From assembly GCF_964259225.1 (NCBI RefSeq), contig NZ_CAXVKN010000089.1: a DNA stretch of 7,518 nt; one strand, 5' to 3'. The position numbers were made by a program, and so were the translations under genes. This DNA is from Catenibacterium mitsuoka_A (GTDB lineage: Bacteria > Bacillota_I > Bacilli_A > Erysipelotrichales > Coprobacillaceae). Position 1 is the first letter of the stretch. Each line of letters starts with the position of its first letter. Below, piece after piece: positions 1-6,414 of this stretch. Under the pieces are notes generated by a model that saw only the letters and a list, made by a program, of their open reading frames with translations, did not search any database and was not told the DNA's origin.

Positions 1-72
1 TAATGGTAAATCCACGATTGAACAATTAAGGAGAGTTACTTTTTTTGTTTCCTCCTCGTCATTTCATATTGT
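1..72. other. Region downstream of the GH1 gene; no gene or clear terminator
   Basis: This is the 3' flank of the minus-strand operon. Read on the minus strand it holds a strong Shine-Dalgarno-like AGGAGG (51-56) but no start codon at a normal distance after it. The nearest candidates are a TTG about 25 nt downstream and a GTG further on, each followed by only a few codons before the window ends. No hairpin with a minus-strand T-run is visible, so the operon may continue beyond the edge. I cannot name a downstream gene. Confidence 0.4.
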
Positions 73-1503
73 CTAATCTAGATCTTCGCCATTTGTTTCA
101 ATGACTTTTTTATACCAATAAAACGATTTTTTTCGATATCTATTCATCGTTCCATGGCCTTCATCATCTAAATCTACATAAATAAATCCATATCTTTTTG
201 ACATTTGACAAGATGAAGCACTTAATAAATCAATGCATCCCCATGTTGTATATCCCATTAAATCAACGCCATCTATAATAACAGCATTCTTTAATGCTTT
301 AATATGTTCTCGATAATACTCAATATGTCTTTCATCATTGATTTCTTTACCTTCGACATATACTTCATTTGTTCCTGTACCATTTTCAACAATAAATAAT
401 GGTTTTTGATAACGATCATAATACATATTCAATGTATTACGTAAACCCATTGGATCATCTTGTCTTTTATATAAAATTTCACCTAAGTACGGATTTTTTA
501 AAGTAGCAAGGGGATTATTTTTAATCTCTTCATTGAGTTTTTCGTCACCACTAACAACATGTGTTGCATAATATGAAAATGAAAGAAAATCAATCGTATT
601 ATTTTTAAGAATTTCTTTATCATCATCTTCAAATGGAATAGTTATTCCTTTTCTTTCTAATTCTCTTAATTTATATGATGGATAGTACCCTCTCGCCTGT
701 ACATCACAGAAAAAGAATGCATCTCTATTTTTTGTAATTGTTGCAAATACATCTTGAGGATGACATGTATATGGATACCATGTACCTCCTGCAAACATAT
801 TCCCAATTTTATTTGTTGGATCAATTTCATGACCAATTTTTACTGCCCACGCACTTGCTAATAAAATATGATGAGCTGCATTATATAACTGTTGTTCTTT
901 ATCTTCATTTGGATCAATAACAACACCTGCTGATAAATAAGGCAAAATTAATGTATCATTAATTTCATTAAAGGTAAGCCAATAATGTACAATACCTTTA
1001 TATCTTTTAAATAAAACTGTTGCATATTTCTTATAGAAATCAACCATTTTTCTACTTTTAAAACCACCATATTCTTTTACTAAATAAAGTGGAAAATCGT
1101 AATGAGAAATCGTTACTAAAGGTTCAATGTGATATTTTTTTAATTCTTTAAAAACATCATCATAAAATTGTAATCCTTTTTCATTCGGTCTTTCTTCATC
1201 CCCTCGAGGAAATATTCTTGACCATGAAATAGATAATCTTAAAACCTTAAATCCCATTTCCGCAAATAATGCAATATCTTCTTTATAACGATGATAGAAA
1301 TCTATCCCATTTAAAACCGGATATTTTTCATCTTCTTTAAAAGATAAATCTTGTACATTTCCAAACATATATTGAAAACGATTTTTTCCATTTGGAACTA
1401 CATCCATGTTAGCAAGACCTCTACCATCTTCATTATAGCCACCTTCTACTTGATTAGCAGCTATTGCTCCACCCCATAAGAAATCTTTTGGTAAGGTTCT
1501 CAC
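73..1503 (-). CDS. 6-phospho-beta-glucosidase, glycoside hydrolase family 1
   Basis: This cytoplasmic hydrolase splits phosphorylated beta-glucosides (cellobiose-6-P, or arbutin/salicin-type 6-P sugars) delivered by the neighbouring PTS, giving glucose-6-P and the aglycone or glucose. The 476 residues are the normal GH1 length. The N-terminus has the family signature FLWGGAIAANQVEGGY (8-23). The acid/base Glu is E180 in LTFNEIN and the nucleophile is E373 in IVENGTG. Near the C-terminus S430, K436 and Y438 (SASSCQMSKRYGFIYVD) match the phosphate-binding triad that separates 6-phospho-glycosidases from plain beta-glucosidases. The start is GTG, one base after the EIIC stop, with AGGAGG (minus strand, 1513-1518) inside the end of the EIIC gene, so translation is probably coupled. 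The exact sugar cannot be read from sequence; bglA- or celF-like naming would be a guess. No frameshift or lost catalytic residue is seen. Confidence 0.95.
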   Translation of the reverse strand: MRTLPKDFLWGGAIAANQVEGGYNEDGRGLANMDVVPNGKNRFQYMFGNVQDLSFKEDEKYPVLNGIDFYHRYKEDIALFAEMGFKVLRLSISWSRIFPRGDEERPNEKGLQFYDDVFKELKKYHIEPLVTISHYDFPLYLVKEYGGFKSRKMVDFYKKYATVLFKRYKGIVHYWLTFNEINDTLILPYLSAGVVIDPNEDKEQQLYNAAHHILLASAWAVKIGHEIDPTNKIGNMFAGGTWYPYTCHPQDVFATITKNRDAFFFCDVQARGYYPSYKLRELERKGITIPFEDDDKEILKNNTIDFLSFSYYATHVVSGDEKLNEEIKNNPLATLKNPYLGEILYKRQDDPMGLRNTLNMYYDRYQKPLFIVENGTGTNEVYVEGKEINDERHIEYYREHIKALKNAVIIDGVDLMGYTTWGCIDLLSASSCQMSKRYGFIYVDLDDEGHGTMNRYRKKSFYWYKKVIETNGEDLD

Positions 1504-1504
1504 T

Positions 1505-2839
1505 TTATGCTTCCTCCTCAGCTAATTTTGCAGCTTCTTCTTTCTTGCATAAAGAATGATCATAAGCTACAAAGAATGGATACCAAATAGCTAATGTTAA
1601 TAGAATCATTAAAGCAATAAAAATAAACACTCTCCAGTCTAAACAATAAACAAATAGACTTAGGAAAACAGGATAAGTCCCACTAATTAATAAATAAGGT
1701 GCTGTCAATAAACCAAATGAACATGCTAACCAATAAAGAATAGATACGATTAATCCATTAACAATAAAAGGAAGCATTAATACAGGGTTAAACATAATTG
1801 GTGCTCCAAATAATGCTGGTTCTGAAATTCTAAAAATACTAGGCACAATTGTCGCTTTCCCAAAAGCTTTTAATTGTTGTGATTTTGCTTTCCAACAAGA
1901 TAAAATACATAGTCCAAGAGTATTTCCTGTTCCTCCTAAAAAACCAATACCTAATGTCATAAAGATAGGATGAAAAATTGGTGCTTGTCCTTTTGCAACT
2001 AATGCTGCATTTGCTGTAAAAGCTGCTGTTGTAATTGGAGCAGTAAGTGCCATAGTAACCATTTGTCCATGCACTCCACAACACCATAATAACAACATAA
2101 ATGCACATAAGAATATTGAACCAGGAACAGAGTTAACTGCTGCAACTGGTGTTGCTAAAACTTTTTCAATAAGCGCTGGAATTGACATTCCTAAATAATT
2201 ACTACTTAATAAACTTAGAATATAGAATATAGAAACATTGATAACCATAGGTACAATTGTTCTAAACGAATTTGTTAATGCTGGAGGACAAATTTCTGGC
2301 AAACGAATTGTAATATTGTGTATTTCACAAAATCTTGTGATTTCTACTGTTAATAAAGCAACAATAATAGCAGTAAATAATCCTTGTGCACCTAAATATG
2401 TACAATTCATTAATAATGGAGTTGTTCCATCCGCTAAAGCTAAATAATTTGCTGGTGCTGCAACTAATAGAAAAACAACAAGTGCAGTTAAACCATTAGT
2501 AATACCTTTCATTGAATATGAAGTTGCTAAATTATCAGCAATAACAAAGGTAACTGCTAATGCTAATAATCCCATTGACATATTGTATGGAACTAAAATA
2601 GCCATTTTATACTTAGTAGCAAAATTAAACCATCCAGAAAAAATTGACCAAACACCACCAGATTTAACCATGTCTGCAGTTACTGGTGGATTAGCAATAA
2701 CCATAAATACTGCCCCAACAAAGATTAATGGTAATACTGTCATAAAACCTTTTTGCATTGCAGATAAATGTCTTTGTTCACCTAACTTATCAGCGATTGG
2801 AGACATTTTATCTTCAACAAAGTGCATAAACTTATCCAT
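1505..2839 (-). CDS. PTS EIIC permease, lactose/cellobiose (chitobiose) family
   Basis: This integral membrane channel of a sugar phosphotransferase system moves a disaccharide across the membrane while EIIB phosphorylates it. The 444 residues are typical of CelB/ChbC-type EIIC. The N-terminal amphipathic stretch (about 1-30) is followed by many hydrophobic segments (for example 32-50, 78-101, 117-131, 153-166, 195-212, 240-256, 357-376, 404-425). Family motifs are GVHG with H257, GGTGNTLGL (302-310), and ISEPALFGAPIMFNP (338-352) with E340, the loop residue that contacts the sugar in the structurally known chitobiose member. The C-terminal tail is charged (KKEEAAKLAEEEA). The ATG follows directly on the EIIB stop codon, with GGAGGG (minus strand, 2847-2852) 7 nt before it. 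Substrate is inferred from the GH1 neighbour as cellobiose or another beta-glucoside; it could also be chitobiose-like or lactose-like. The gene appears intact. Confidence 0.95.
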   Translation of the reverse strand: MDKFMHFVEDKMSPIADKLGEQRHLSAMQKGFMTVLPLIFVGAVFMVIANPPVTADMVKSGGVWSIFSGWFNFATKYKMAILVPYNMSMGLLALAVTFVIADNLATSYSMKGITNGLTALVVFLLVAAPANYLALADGTTPLLMNCTYLGAQGLFTAIIVALLTVEITRFCEIHNITIRLPEICPPALTNSFRTIVPMVINVSIFYILSLLSSNYLGMSIPALIEKVLATPVAAVNSVPGSIFLCAFMLLLWCCGVHGQMVTMALTAPITTAAFTANAALVAKGQAPIFHPIFMTLGIGFLGGTGNTLGLCILSCWKAKSQQLKAFGKATIVPSIFRISEPALFGAPIMFNPVLMLPFIVNGLIVSILYWLACSFGLLTAPYLLISGTYPVFLSLFVYCLDWRVFIFIALMILLTLAIWYPFFVAYDHSLCKKEEAAKLAEEEA

Positions 2840-3145
2840 TTACTTTCCCTCCTTTATCATTCTTTTTACTTCTTTTATAATATTTTCAACATTCCCTAAA
2901 GCATAATCTGAAGGATTAATAACAGCTGAAGGTCGATCAGTTACTGCTTTTTGAACATCTTTAATTTTATATCTCATTTGTGGTCCCACTAATAAGACAT
3001 CATAATCTTTATAAACACTTAAATAATCATCAATTGGAATTGCTTTAACTTCTAAATCTTCGTTATTTTGTTCTGCCCATTGATTCATCTTATTCATTAA
3101 AATACCAGTTGATAAACCATTAGCACACATTAATAATATTTTCAT
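2840..3145 (-). CDS. PTS EIIB subunit, lactose/cellobiose family
   Basis: This small cytoplasmic phosphocarrier takes phosphate from EIIA on a cysteine and passes it to the sugar bound in EIIC. The 101-residue length is normal for a stand-alone EIIB. The N-terminal beta strand and P-loop-like signature MKILLMCANGLSTGIL carries the acceptor cysteine C7, followed by the conserved G-L-S-T-G. LLVGPQMRYK (51-60) is the second characteristic strand. The ATG has GAGGGAA (minus strand, 3151-3157) 5 nt upstream. It is the first gene of the three-gene operon and lies about 80 nt from the predicted transcription start. The matching EIIA gene is not in this window, which is unusual because celA-celB-celC-type clusters often carry all three; EIIA must come from elsewhere. 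Confidence 0.93.
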   Translation of the reverse strand: MKILLMCANGLSTGILMNKMNQWAEQNNEDLEVKAIPIDDYLSVYKDYDVLLVGPQMRYKIKDVQKAVTDRPSAVINPSDYALGNVENIIKEVKRMIKEGK

Positions 3146-3193
3146 AAATCTTCCCTCTCTTTAAATTTGCTAATATCAAGTAAATTGAATATT

Positions 3194-3203
3194 TGATCGA
3201 TCA
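3194..3203. promoter_or_regulatory. Palindrome TGATCGATCA, candidate operator in the operon leader
   Basis: This perfect 10-bp palindrome is centred at 3198.5 and lies about 20-30 nt downstream of the predicted transcription start of the EIIB operon. An outer pair GAA (3187-3189) and TTC (3208-3210) is symmetric about the same centre, giving a 24-bp dyad. Its place in the leader would suit a repressor operator. The binding protein is unknown and the role is inferred from position and symmetry only. Confidence 0.4.
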
Positions 3204-3229
3204 TTTGTTCCTTTTTACTTAGCAACTTT

Positions 3230-3258
3230 AGTATAAAATGGAACCGCTTTTTATTCAA
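3230..3258 (-). promoter_or_regulatory. Sigma-A-type promoter of the PTS/GH1 operon
   Basis: On the minus strand a -35 TTGAAT (3253-3258) and a -10 TATACT (3230-3235) are separated by exactly 17 bp, close to the TTGACA/TATAAT consensus. Transcription would begin near 3223, about 80 nt before the EIIB ATG. It is the best promoter-like match in the gap. LevR-type regulators usually work with sigma-54 promoters, so its presence bears on how the operon was controlled. Confidence 0.65.
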
Positions 3259-3286
3259 ATAGCATATTTTATCTCTTTTCCTTTCA

Positions 3287-3316
3287 TTTATACACTATTT
3301 TTTTAATTTATACACT
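3287..3316 (-). repeat. Two AGTGTATAAA direct repeats 20 bp apart (upstream activator-site candidates)
   Basis: The minus-strand motif AGTGTATAAA occurs at 3287-3296 and again at 3307-3316. The 20-bp period is roughly two helical turns, so both would face the same side of the DNA. The pair sits about 65-95 bp upstream of the predicted operon start. Together with the tandem pair at 3404-3422 it makes four identical copies in 136 bp, unlikely by chance even in A/T-rich DNA. A binding site for the operon's activator is the inferred role. Confidence 0.5.
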
Positions 3317-3403
3317 TTTTCTTCTTTATCATTTATTTTCTTCGTTAAACTGTTTATTTACAAGCAATAAAATTATTTATCTTTTTATTACTCTTAAATA
3401 TTT

Positions 3404-3422
3404 TTTATACACTTTATACACT
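3404..3422 (-). repeat. Tandem AGTGTATAAA repeats, distal upstream site
   Basis: Two further identical copies of the minus-strand 10-mer AGTGTATAAA lie at 3404-3413 and 3413-3422, sharing one base, about 180-200 bp upstream of the predicted operon start. A two-cluster arrangement at this distance resembles the upstream activating sequences used by enhancer-type activators. The copies adjoin the regulator's terminator hairpin. Confidence 0.5.
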
Positions 3423-3426
3423 AATA

Positions 3427-3459
3427 AATAAAAAATAGCTTACTTTACAATAAGCTATT
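3427..3459 (-). terminator. Rho-independent terminator of the LevR-type gene
   Basis: On the minus strand a 9-bp perfect stem AATAGCTTA/TAAGCTATT (3451-3459 with 3434-3442) and an 8-nt loop are followed by a T-rich tail (TTTTTATTTATT). It begins about 10 nt after the stop codon of the regulator's 3' fragment. It separates the regulator's transcript from the PTS operon, which has its own promoter. Confidence 0.75.
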
Positions 3460-3469
3460 AAAATAAGTA

Positions 3470-3820
3470 TTAAATTTCTTTAATAATCGTAATTAAACTT
3501 GCAATATCAGAATCAGAAAATTGAATATGAAAAGGTTCTTCTATCATTTCTACTAAATCATATAAATATTCGTATGTTTTTTTATGTGTTGAAATTATAT
3601 TTTTATAATTATATTTTTTAGGAATCGGTGCATTATCAACCAAGCTACAGATAACACCACTAAGATGCATAATAAGACCTATCTTTTTATCATAGGATAA
3701 TTGATATTGACAATCTAATTCTTGAATAAATTCTGGTAATACTTTTTTCAAGATATCAATATCAATATTCGGTGCTTGTTTTTCAATATTTTTAAATATT
3801 AATGAATATTTTATTGAATA
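3470..3820 (-). pseudogene. LevR-type PTS-regulated activator, 3' fragment (PRD2), cut off by the IS
   Basis: This is the severed C-terminal end of a LevR/ManR-type transcriptional regulator. The frame is open from 3820, at the IS junction, down to the stop at 3470. An apparent TTG start at 3751 is probably not a true start, because coding-like sequence (IFKNIEKQAPNIDIDILKKV) continues upstream of it. The fragment is a PRD (PTS regulation domain). The MHLSG motif carries the histidine that corresponds to the PRD2 phosphorylation site of LevR, followed by CSLVDNAPIP. In the intact protein HPr/EI- or EII-dependent phosphorylation here adjusts activity. Detached from its ATPase/DNA-binding half and lacking its own promoter and ribosome binding site, it is unlikely to be made or to work. 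Its other half is the minus-strand fragment beyond the IS, and its own terminator follows. Confidence 0.85.
3816..3820. repeat. Target-site duplication GAATA, left copy
   Basis: GAATA immediately left of the IS recurs immediately right of it (6436-6440). Collapsing the two copies rejoins the interrupted regulator gene at the expected place between its EIIB-like domain and PRD2, which supports this assignment over other short matches nearby. Confidence 0.6.
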
Positions 3821-3825
3821 TTACG

Positions 3826-3842
3826 GAGTGGCAAGGCCACTC
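3826..3842. repeat. Hairpin GAGTGGC-AAG-GCCACTC at the left tip of the IS
   Basis: This perfect 7-bp inverted repeat with a 3-nt loop lies just outside the first terminal repeat. Its right arm is the CCACTC shared with the inverted right end. Its left arm GAGTGG resembles the plus-strand right end (GAGTGGTC, 6418-6425). The right tip lacks such a hairpin. Its function is not known. Confidence 0.6.
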
Positions 3843-3844
3843 TA

Positions 3845-3906
3845 TACGGTAAAATAAGTCCATATGTTACGCTAGAAAAGTCCAGTGAATCCGTTAAACA
3901 AGTCCA
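3845..3906 (+). repeat. Three left-end transposase-binding repeats, 22-bp period
   Basis: Three related units end in AAGTCCA: TACGGTAAAATAAGTCCA (3845-3862), TACGCTAGAAAAGTCCA (3868-3884) and TCCGTTAAACAAGTCCA (3890-3906). Their last bases are spaced exactly 22 bp apart, about two helical turns. Multiple spaced end repeats of this kind are the known IstA binding sites in IS21-family elements. Confidence 0.85.
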
Positions 3907-3921
3907 TTATATTAATATAAA
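3894..3921 (+). promoter_or_regulatory. Candidate istA promoter in the left end
   Basis: TTAAAC (3894-3899), a 16-bp spacer and TATAAA (3916-3921) form a modest sigma-A-like promoter overlapping the third end repeat, so bound transposase could repress it. The predicted start near 3928 falls at the base of the long leader hairpin. The -35 is poor; an internal promoter within the hairpin cannot be excluded. Confidence 0.35.
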
Positions 3922-3927
3922 GATTTG

Positions 3928-3994
3928 CACCTCTTGGTTGTAAAATGGATTTGATAAGTAATAAATACTTATCAAATCTTGCAACTAGGAGGTG
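3928..3994 (+). promoter_or_regulatory. Long leader hairpin sequestering the istA Shine-Dalgarno
   Basis: The istA leader can fold into one long stem. The lower arm CACCTCTTGGTTGT (3928-3941) pairs without a break, allowing three G-U pairs, with GCAACTAGGAGGTG (3981-3994), which contains the whole ribosome binding site AGGAGGTG (3987-3994). Two A-U pairs and a 4-nt bulge lead to a perfect 13-bp upper stem, GATTTGATAAGTA/TACTTATCAAATC (3948-3960 and 3966-3978), with the 5-nt loop ATAAA. A transcript carrying both arms should therefore translate istA poorly. At the DNA level the upper stem could also be a protein-binding site. Confidence 0.75.
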
Positions 3995-4001
3995 TTTTTA
4001 T

Positions 4002-5549
4002 ATGCGAGATGTTAAGAAGATTTTGGAAATGAGGTCACAAAATTTCAGTCAGCGAAAGATAGCTGAAGCACTTAAGGTATCAAGAGATACAGTAAGAAAA
4101 GTGTCTAAAGCAGCTGATGAAAATAATATTTGCTGGTCCATGATCCAGAATCAGAATGAAATGGAAGTACAGAAACTATTATTTGGAAAGGAGACTAAAC
4201 TTAATCTGATTATTAAACAACCTGATTATCAGTATATTCATAAAGAACTGTTAAGACCAGGGACAAACATCAGATTATTATGGGAAGAATATGCAGAAGA
4301 TTGCAGAAACAGTAACTTCCCATTCTATCAGTACAGTTACTTCTGCGAAAAGTATCGTGATTATGTAAAGAAAAACAATCTTACAATGCATATCACACAT
4401 AAACCAGGAGATAAGCTAATGGTAGATTGGAATGGAACAACCATGTGTGTATTTGATCGTTATACTGGTGAAAGTATTAAAGCGTATCTATTTGAAGCAA
4501 CACTTCCATTCAGCATGCTTTGTTATGTTCAGGCTTGTCCTACTATGAAGATTGCAGACTGGATTGATTGTCATATCAATGCCTACAGCTACTTTGAAGG
4601 CGTAACAAGACTGCTGGTTCCTGATAATCTTAAGACAGGTGTCATATCAAATAAGAAGTATGAGGATCCTGTTCTCAATAAGTCTTACCAGGAAATGGCT
4701 GATCACTATGATACAACTATTATTCCTACAAGAGTCAGAAAACCGAGAGATAAAGCTGCTGTCGAAGGGGCTGTTGGTGATTGTACAATCGCAATTGTTG
4801 GTAAGCTAAGAAACAGAAAGTTCTTTTCTTTTAATGATTTAAATGCGACTATATTAAAGGAACTGGATGTTTTCAATAATAAACCCTTCCAGAAAAGAGA
4901 AGGCTCAAGAAGATCAGTTTATCTGGATGAGGAAAAAGATTATATGCTCCCTCTTCCTGAAACTCCATTTGAACTAAGTTCCTGGAAGCGTGCAAAGGTT
5001 CAACTCAATTATCATATTTCAATTGATAAGATGAATTATTCTGTACCGCATGAATATGTAGGCAATTATGTAGATGTTAAGCTGACAAAAAGTACTGTAA
5101 CTGTCTACTATAAAACGAATCAGATCTGTTCACATCAGAGACTTTATGGACATGTAAATCAATATTCGACCAATGAAAGTCATATGCCTGAAAATCACAA
5201 AAAGTTCCAGTGGAATAAGGAACGTTTTGTAAACTGGGCATTATCCATAGGTCCAGAAACAACAAGAGTTGTAGAAAAATTATTTGAACGATGCAAAGTT
5301 GAAGAACAGGCCTATAAGGGTTGTCTATCATTACTCAAATTATCTGATAAATATGGAAAAGCTAGACTTGAAGATGCGTGTAAATTGGCGTTGAAGCACA
5401 TCCATCAGCCTAGCTATAAGAATATTAAAATGATTCTACAGTCAAATCAAGACATGAAAGATAGAAGTACTACAAATAATAAACATGTATCAGATACACA
5501 TGCATTTGTACGTGGCAAGGATTATTACGGAGGAAGAAACAATGAGTAG
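4002..5549 (+). CDS. istA: IS21-family transposase IstA (DDE)
   Basis: This transposase binds the element's ends and carries out strand cleavage and joining. I place the start at the ATG at 4002 because AGGAGGTG (3987-3994) lies 7 nt before it; the upstream in-frame ATG at 3945 has no ribosome binding site and lies in the leader hairpin. That gives 515 residues, normal for IstA. An N-terminal helix-turn-helix (about 14-35, SQRKIAEALKVSRDTVRKV) is followed by the DDE/rve integrase core: D142 in KLMVDWNG, D208 in LLVPDNLKTG and E255 in KPRDKAAVEGAV. After this comes the Mu-transposase-like C-terminal beta domain (about 325-400, YSVPHEYVGNYVDVKL). The end overlaps istB by 8 bp. The gene is visibly less A/T-rich than the flanking sugar genes, as expected for a transferred element. 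All catalytic residues are intact. Confidence 0.95.
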   Translation: MRDVKKILEMRSQNFSQRKIAEALKVSRDTVRKVSKAADENNICWSMIQNQNEMEVQKLLFGKETKLNLIIKQPDYQYIHKELLRPGTNIRLLWEEYAEDCRNSNFPFYQYSYFCEKYRDYVKKNNLTMHITHKPGDKLMVDWNGTTMCVFDRYTGESIKAYLFEATLPFSMLCYVQACPTMKIADWIDCHINAYSYFEGVTRLLVPDNLKTGVISNKKYEDPVLNKSYQEMADHYDTTIIPTRVRKPRDKAAVEGAVGDCTIAIVGKLRNRKFFSFNDLNATILKELDVFNNKPFQKREGSRRSVYLDEEKDYMLPLPETPFELSSWKRAKVQLNYHISIDKMNYSVPHEYVGNYVDVKLTKSTVTVYYKTNQICSHQRLYGHVNQYSTNESHMPENHKKFQWNKERFVNWALSIGPETTRVVEKLFERCKVEEQAYKGCLSLLKLSDKYGKARLEDACKLALKHIHQPSYKNIKMILQSNQDMKDRSTTNNKHVSDTHAFVRGKDYYGGRNNE

Positions 5550-6285
5550 TCAGGATACAGTAAAAAAGCTCAGACAGATGAGGCTGCCTGTAATAGCTGA
5601 ACAATATGAAATTCAAATCAGTGATCCAAGCTATAATCAGTTATCATTTGAAGAAAGATTCAATGAACTGATTGATATGGAATATGAAAGCAGAGTCAAT
5701 CATACAATCACAAAATATATAAAAGATGCCCATTTTTATGATTCTACAGCGAGCATAGAAGATATCAACTATAATCCAGATAGAAAACTTAATCGTTCTC
5801 AGATGGAAGAACTGGCTACAAACAACTACATAGAAAGAGGTCTCAATATTATATTTGTAGGTGCTTCAGGCTGTGGAAAGACATGGCTATCTAATGCATT
5901 AGGCGTACATGCCTGTCGTAATAGAAAGACAGTGCTGTATATCAGAATGCCTGAATTATTTTCAAAATTTGAAGAAAAGAGAATTCAAGGAAAATACAAT
6001 GAATACTTAAAGAGATTGGGGAAGTATGATCTGTTGATCATCGATGAATTTTTATTGAAACCAACAAACGAATCTGAAAGAAGCGACCTTCTAGAGTTGA
6101 TGGAAATTCGTTGTAATAGAAAATCAACCATTTTCTGTAGTCAATACTCATTCGATGGATGGCATCAATTATTAGATGGAGGACCTATTGCAGACGCTAT
6201 TTTAGATAGAATCATTAATAGTTCCTATCTAATTACTTTACACGGAAAATCATTACGCGAAGAATACTCAAGAATAAAACAATAA
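5542..6285 (+). CDS. istB: IS21-family helper ATPase IstB
   Basis: This DnaA/DnaC-like AAA+ ATPase oligomerises on DNA and helps IstA choose and capture the target. The start at 5542 is chosen because GGAGGAAG (5529-5536) lies 5 nt upstream and it gives the usual N-terminus MSSQDTVKKLRQMRLPVIAE; 247 residues match the family. The N-terminal helical IstA-interaction region (about 1-80) is followed by Walker A GASGCGKT (107-114), Walker B LLIIDEF (164-170, D168/E169), a sensor-like segment STIFCSQ (195-201) and a conserved DAILDRI with R223. Its start codon lies inside the last codons of istA in a different frame, so translation is probably coupled. The gene is intact, and its transcript is closed by the terminator right after it. 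Confidence 0.95.
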   Translation: MSSQDTVKKLRQMRLPVIAEQYEIQISDPSYNQLSFEERFNELIDMEYESRVNHTITKYIKDAHFYDSTASIEDINYNPDRKLNRSQMEELATNNYIERGLNIIFVGASGCGKTWLSNALGVHACRNRKTVLYIRMPELFSKFEEKRIQGKYNEYLKRLGKYDLLIIDEFLLKPTNESERSDLLELMEIRCNRKSTIFCSQYSFDGWHQLLDGGPIADAILDRIINSSYLITLHGKSLREEYSRIKQ

Positions 6286-6292
6286 AACTAGG

Positions 6293-6330
6293 AAAGGCAT
6301 AACAATGATAAAAAATTGTTATGCCTTTTT
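6293..6330 (+). terminator. Rho-independent terminator after istB
   Basis: A 14-bp perfect stem, AAAGGCATAACAAT (6293-6306) with ATTGTTATGCCTTT (6315-6328), and an 8-nt loop are followed by further T residues, 8 nt after the istB stop. It ends the istAB transcript before the right end of the element and so limits antisense transcription into the regulator fragment. Confidence 0.9.
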
Positions 6331-6341
6331 CAAATCCATAG

Positions 6342-6414
6342 TGGACTTTTGAGCGTATTCAATTTTTGAGTGGTGTGGGCTTGGTCAGCGTATTGGGTGG
6401 ACTTCTCTACCGTA
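6342..6414 (-). repeat. Right-end transposase-binding repeats
   Basis: Three inverted copies of the left-end unit are present: TGGACTTTTGAGCGTA (6342-6357), TGGGCTTGGTCAGCGTA (6376-6392) and TGGACTTCTCTACCGTA (6398-6414). The outer two begin 22 bp apart, matching the left-end period, while the innermost is 34 bp away. Read inwards from the right tip they give TACGGTAGAGAAGTCCA, the closest match to the first left repeat. Confidence 0.85.

Larger units (their letters stand above)
3146..3469. other. Control region between the split regulator gene and the PTS operon
   Basis: This 324-base intergenic stretch is very A/T-rich and contains no plausible gene. Reading the minus strand from the regulator towards the operon it holds, in order, the regulator's terminator hairpin, two tandem AGTGTATAAA motifs, two more such motifs 20 bp apart, a sigma-A-type promoter, a 10-bp palindrome and the EIIB ribosome binding site. 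Each is listed separately. I looked for a sigma-54 -24/-12 pair (GG-N10-GC) on the minus strand and found none. Confidence 0.75.

Noticed and set aside
2583..2906. A 107-codon plus-strand open frame opposite the EIIC and EIIB genes
   Set aside because: It lies antisense to well-supported genes, has no ribosome binding site and no recognisable motif. The other short frames at 738-920, 1839-2108, 2238-2447 and 5077-5331 are likewise shadows of real genes.
3287..3422. TTTATACACT copies on the plus strand resemble DnaA boxes (TTATNCACA), hinting at a replication origin
   Set aside because: The last base of the box is wrong in all four copies, no replication genes are nearby, and the position between a regulator and its operon fits activator sites better.
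3470..3751. The 93-codon minus-strand frame as a free-standing small PRD protein
   Set aside because: The coding-like sequence continues upstream of its TTG to the IS junction and joins the fragment on the other side, so it is a gene remnant. No ribosome binding site or promoter was seen for it.
3945..4001. Upstream ATG at 3945 as the istA start (534 residues)
   Set aside because: It has no ribosome binding site, lies in the bulge of the leader hairpin, and its extra 19 residues are not transposase-like; the ATG at 4002 has AGGAGGTG at proper spacing.
5485..5541. Upstream ATG at 5485 as the istB start (266 residues)
   Set aside because: The ATG at 5542 has GGAGGAAG 5 nt upstream and gives the standard IstB N-terminus with the usual short overlap of istA.
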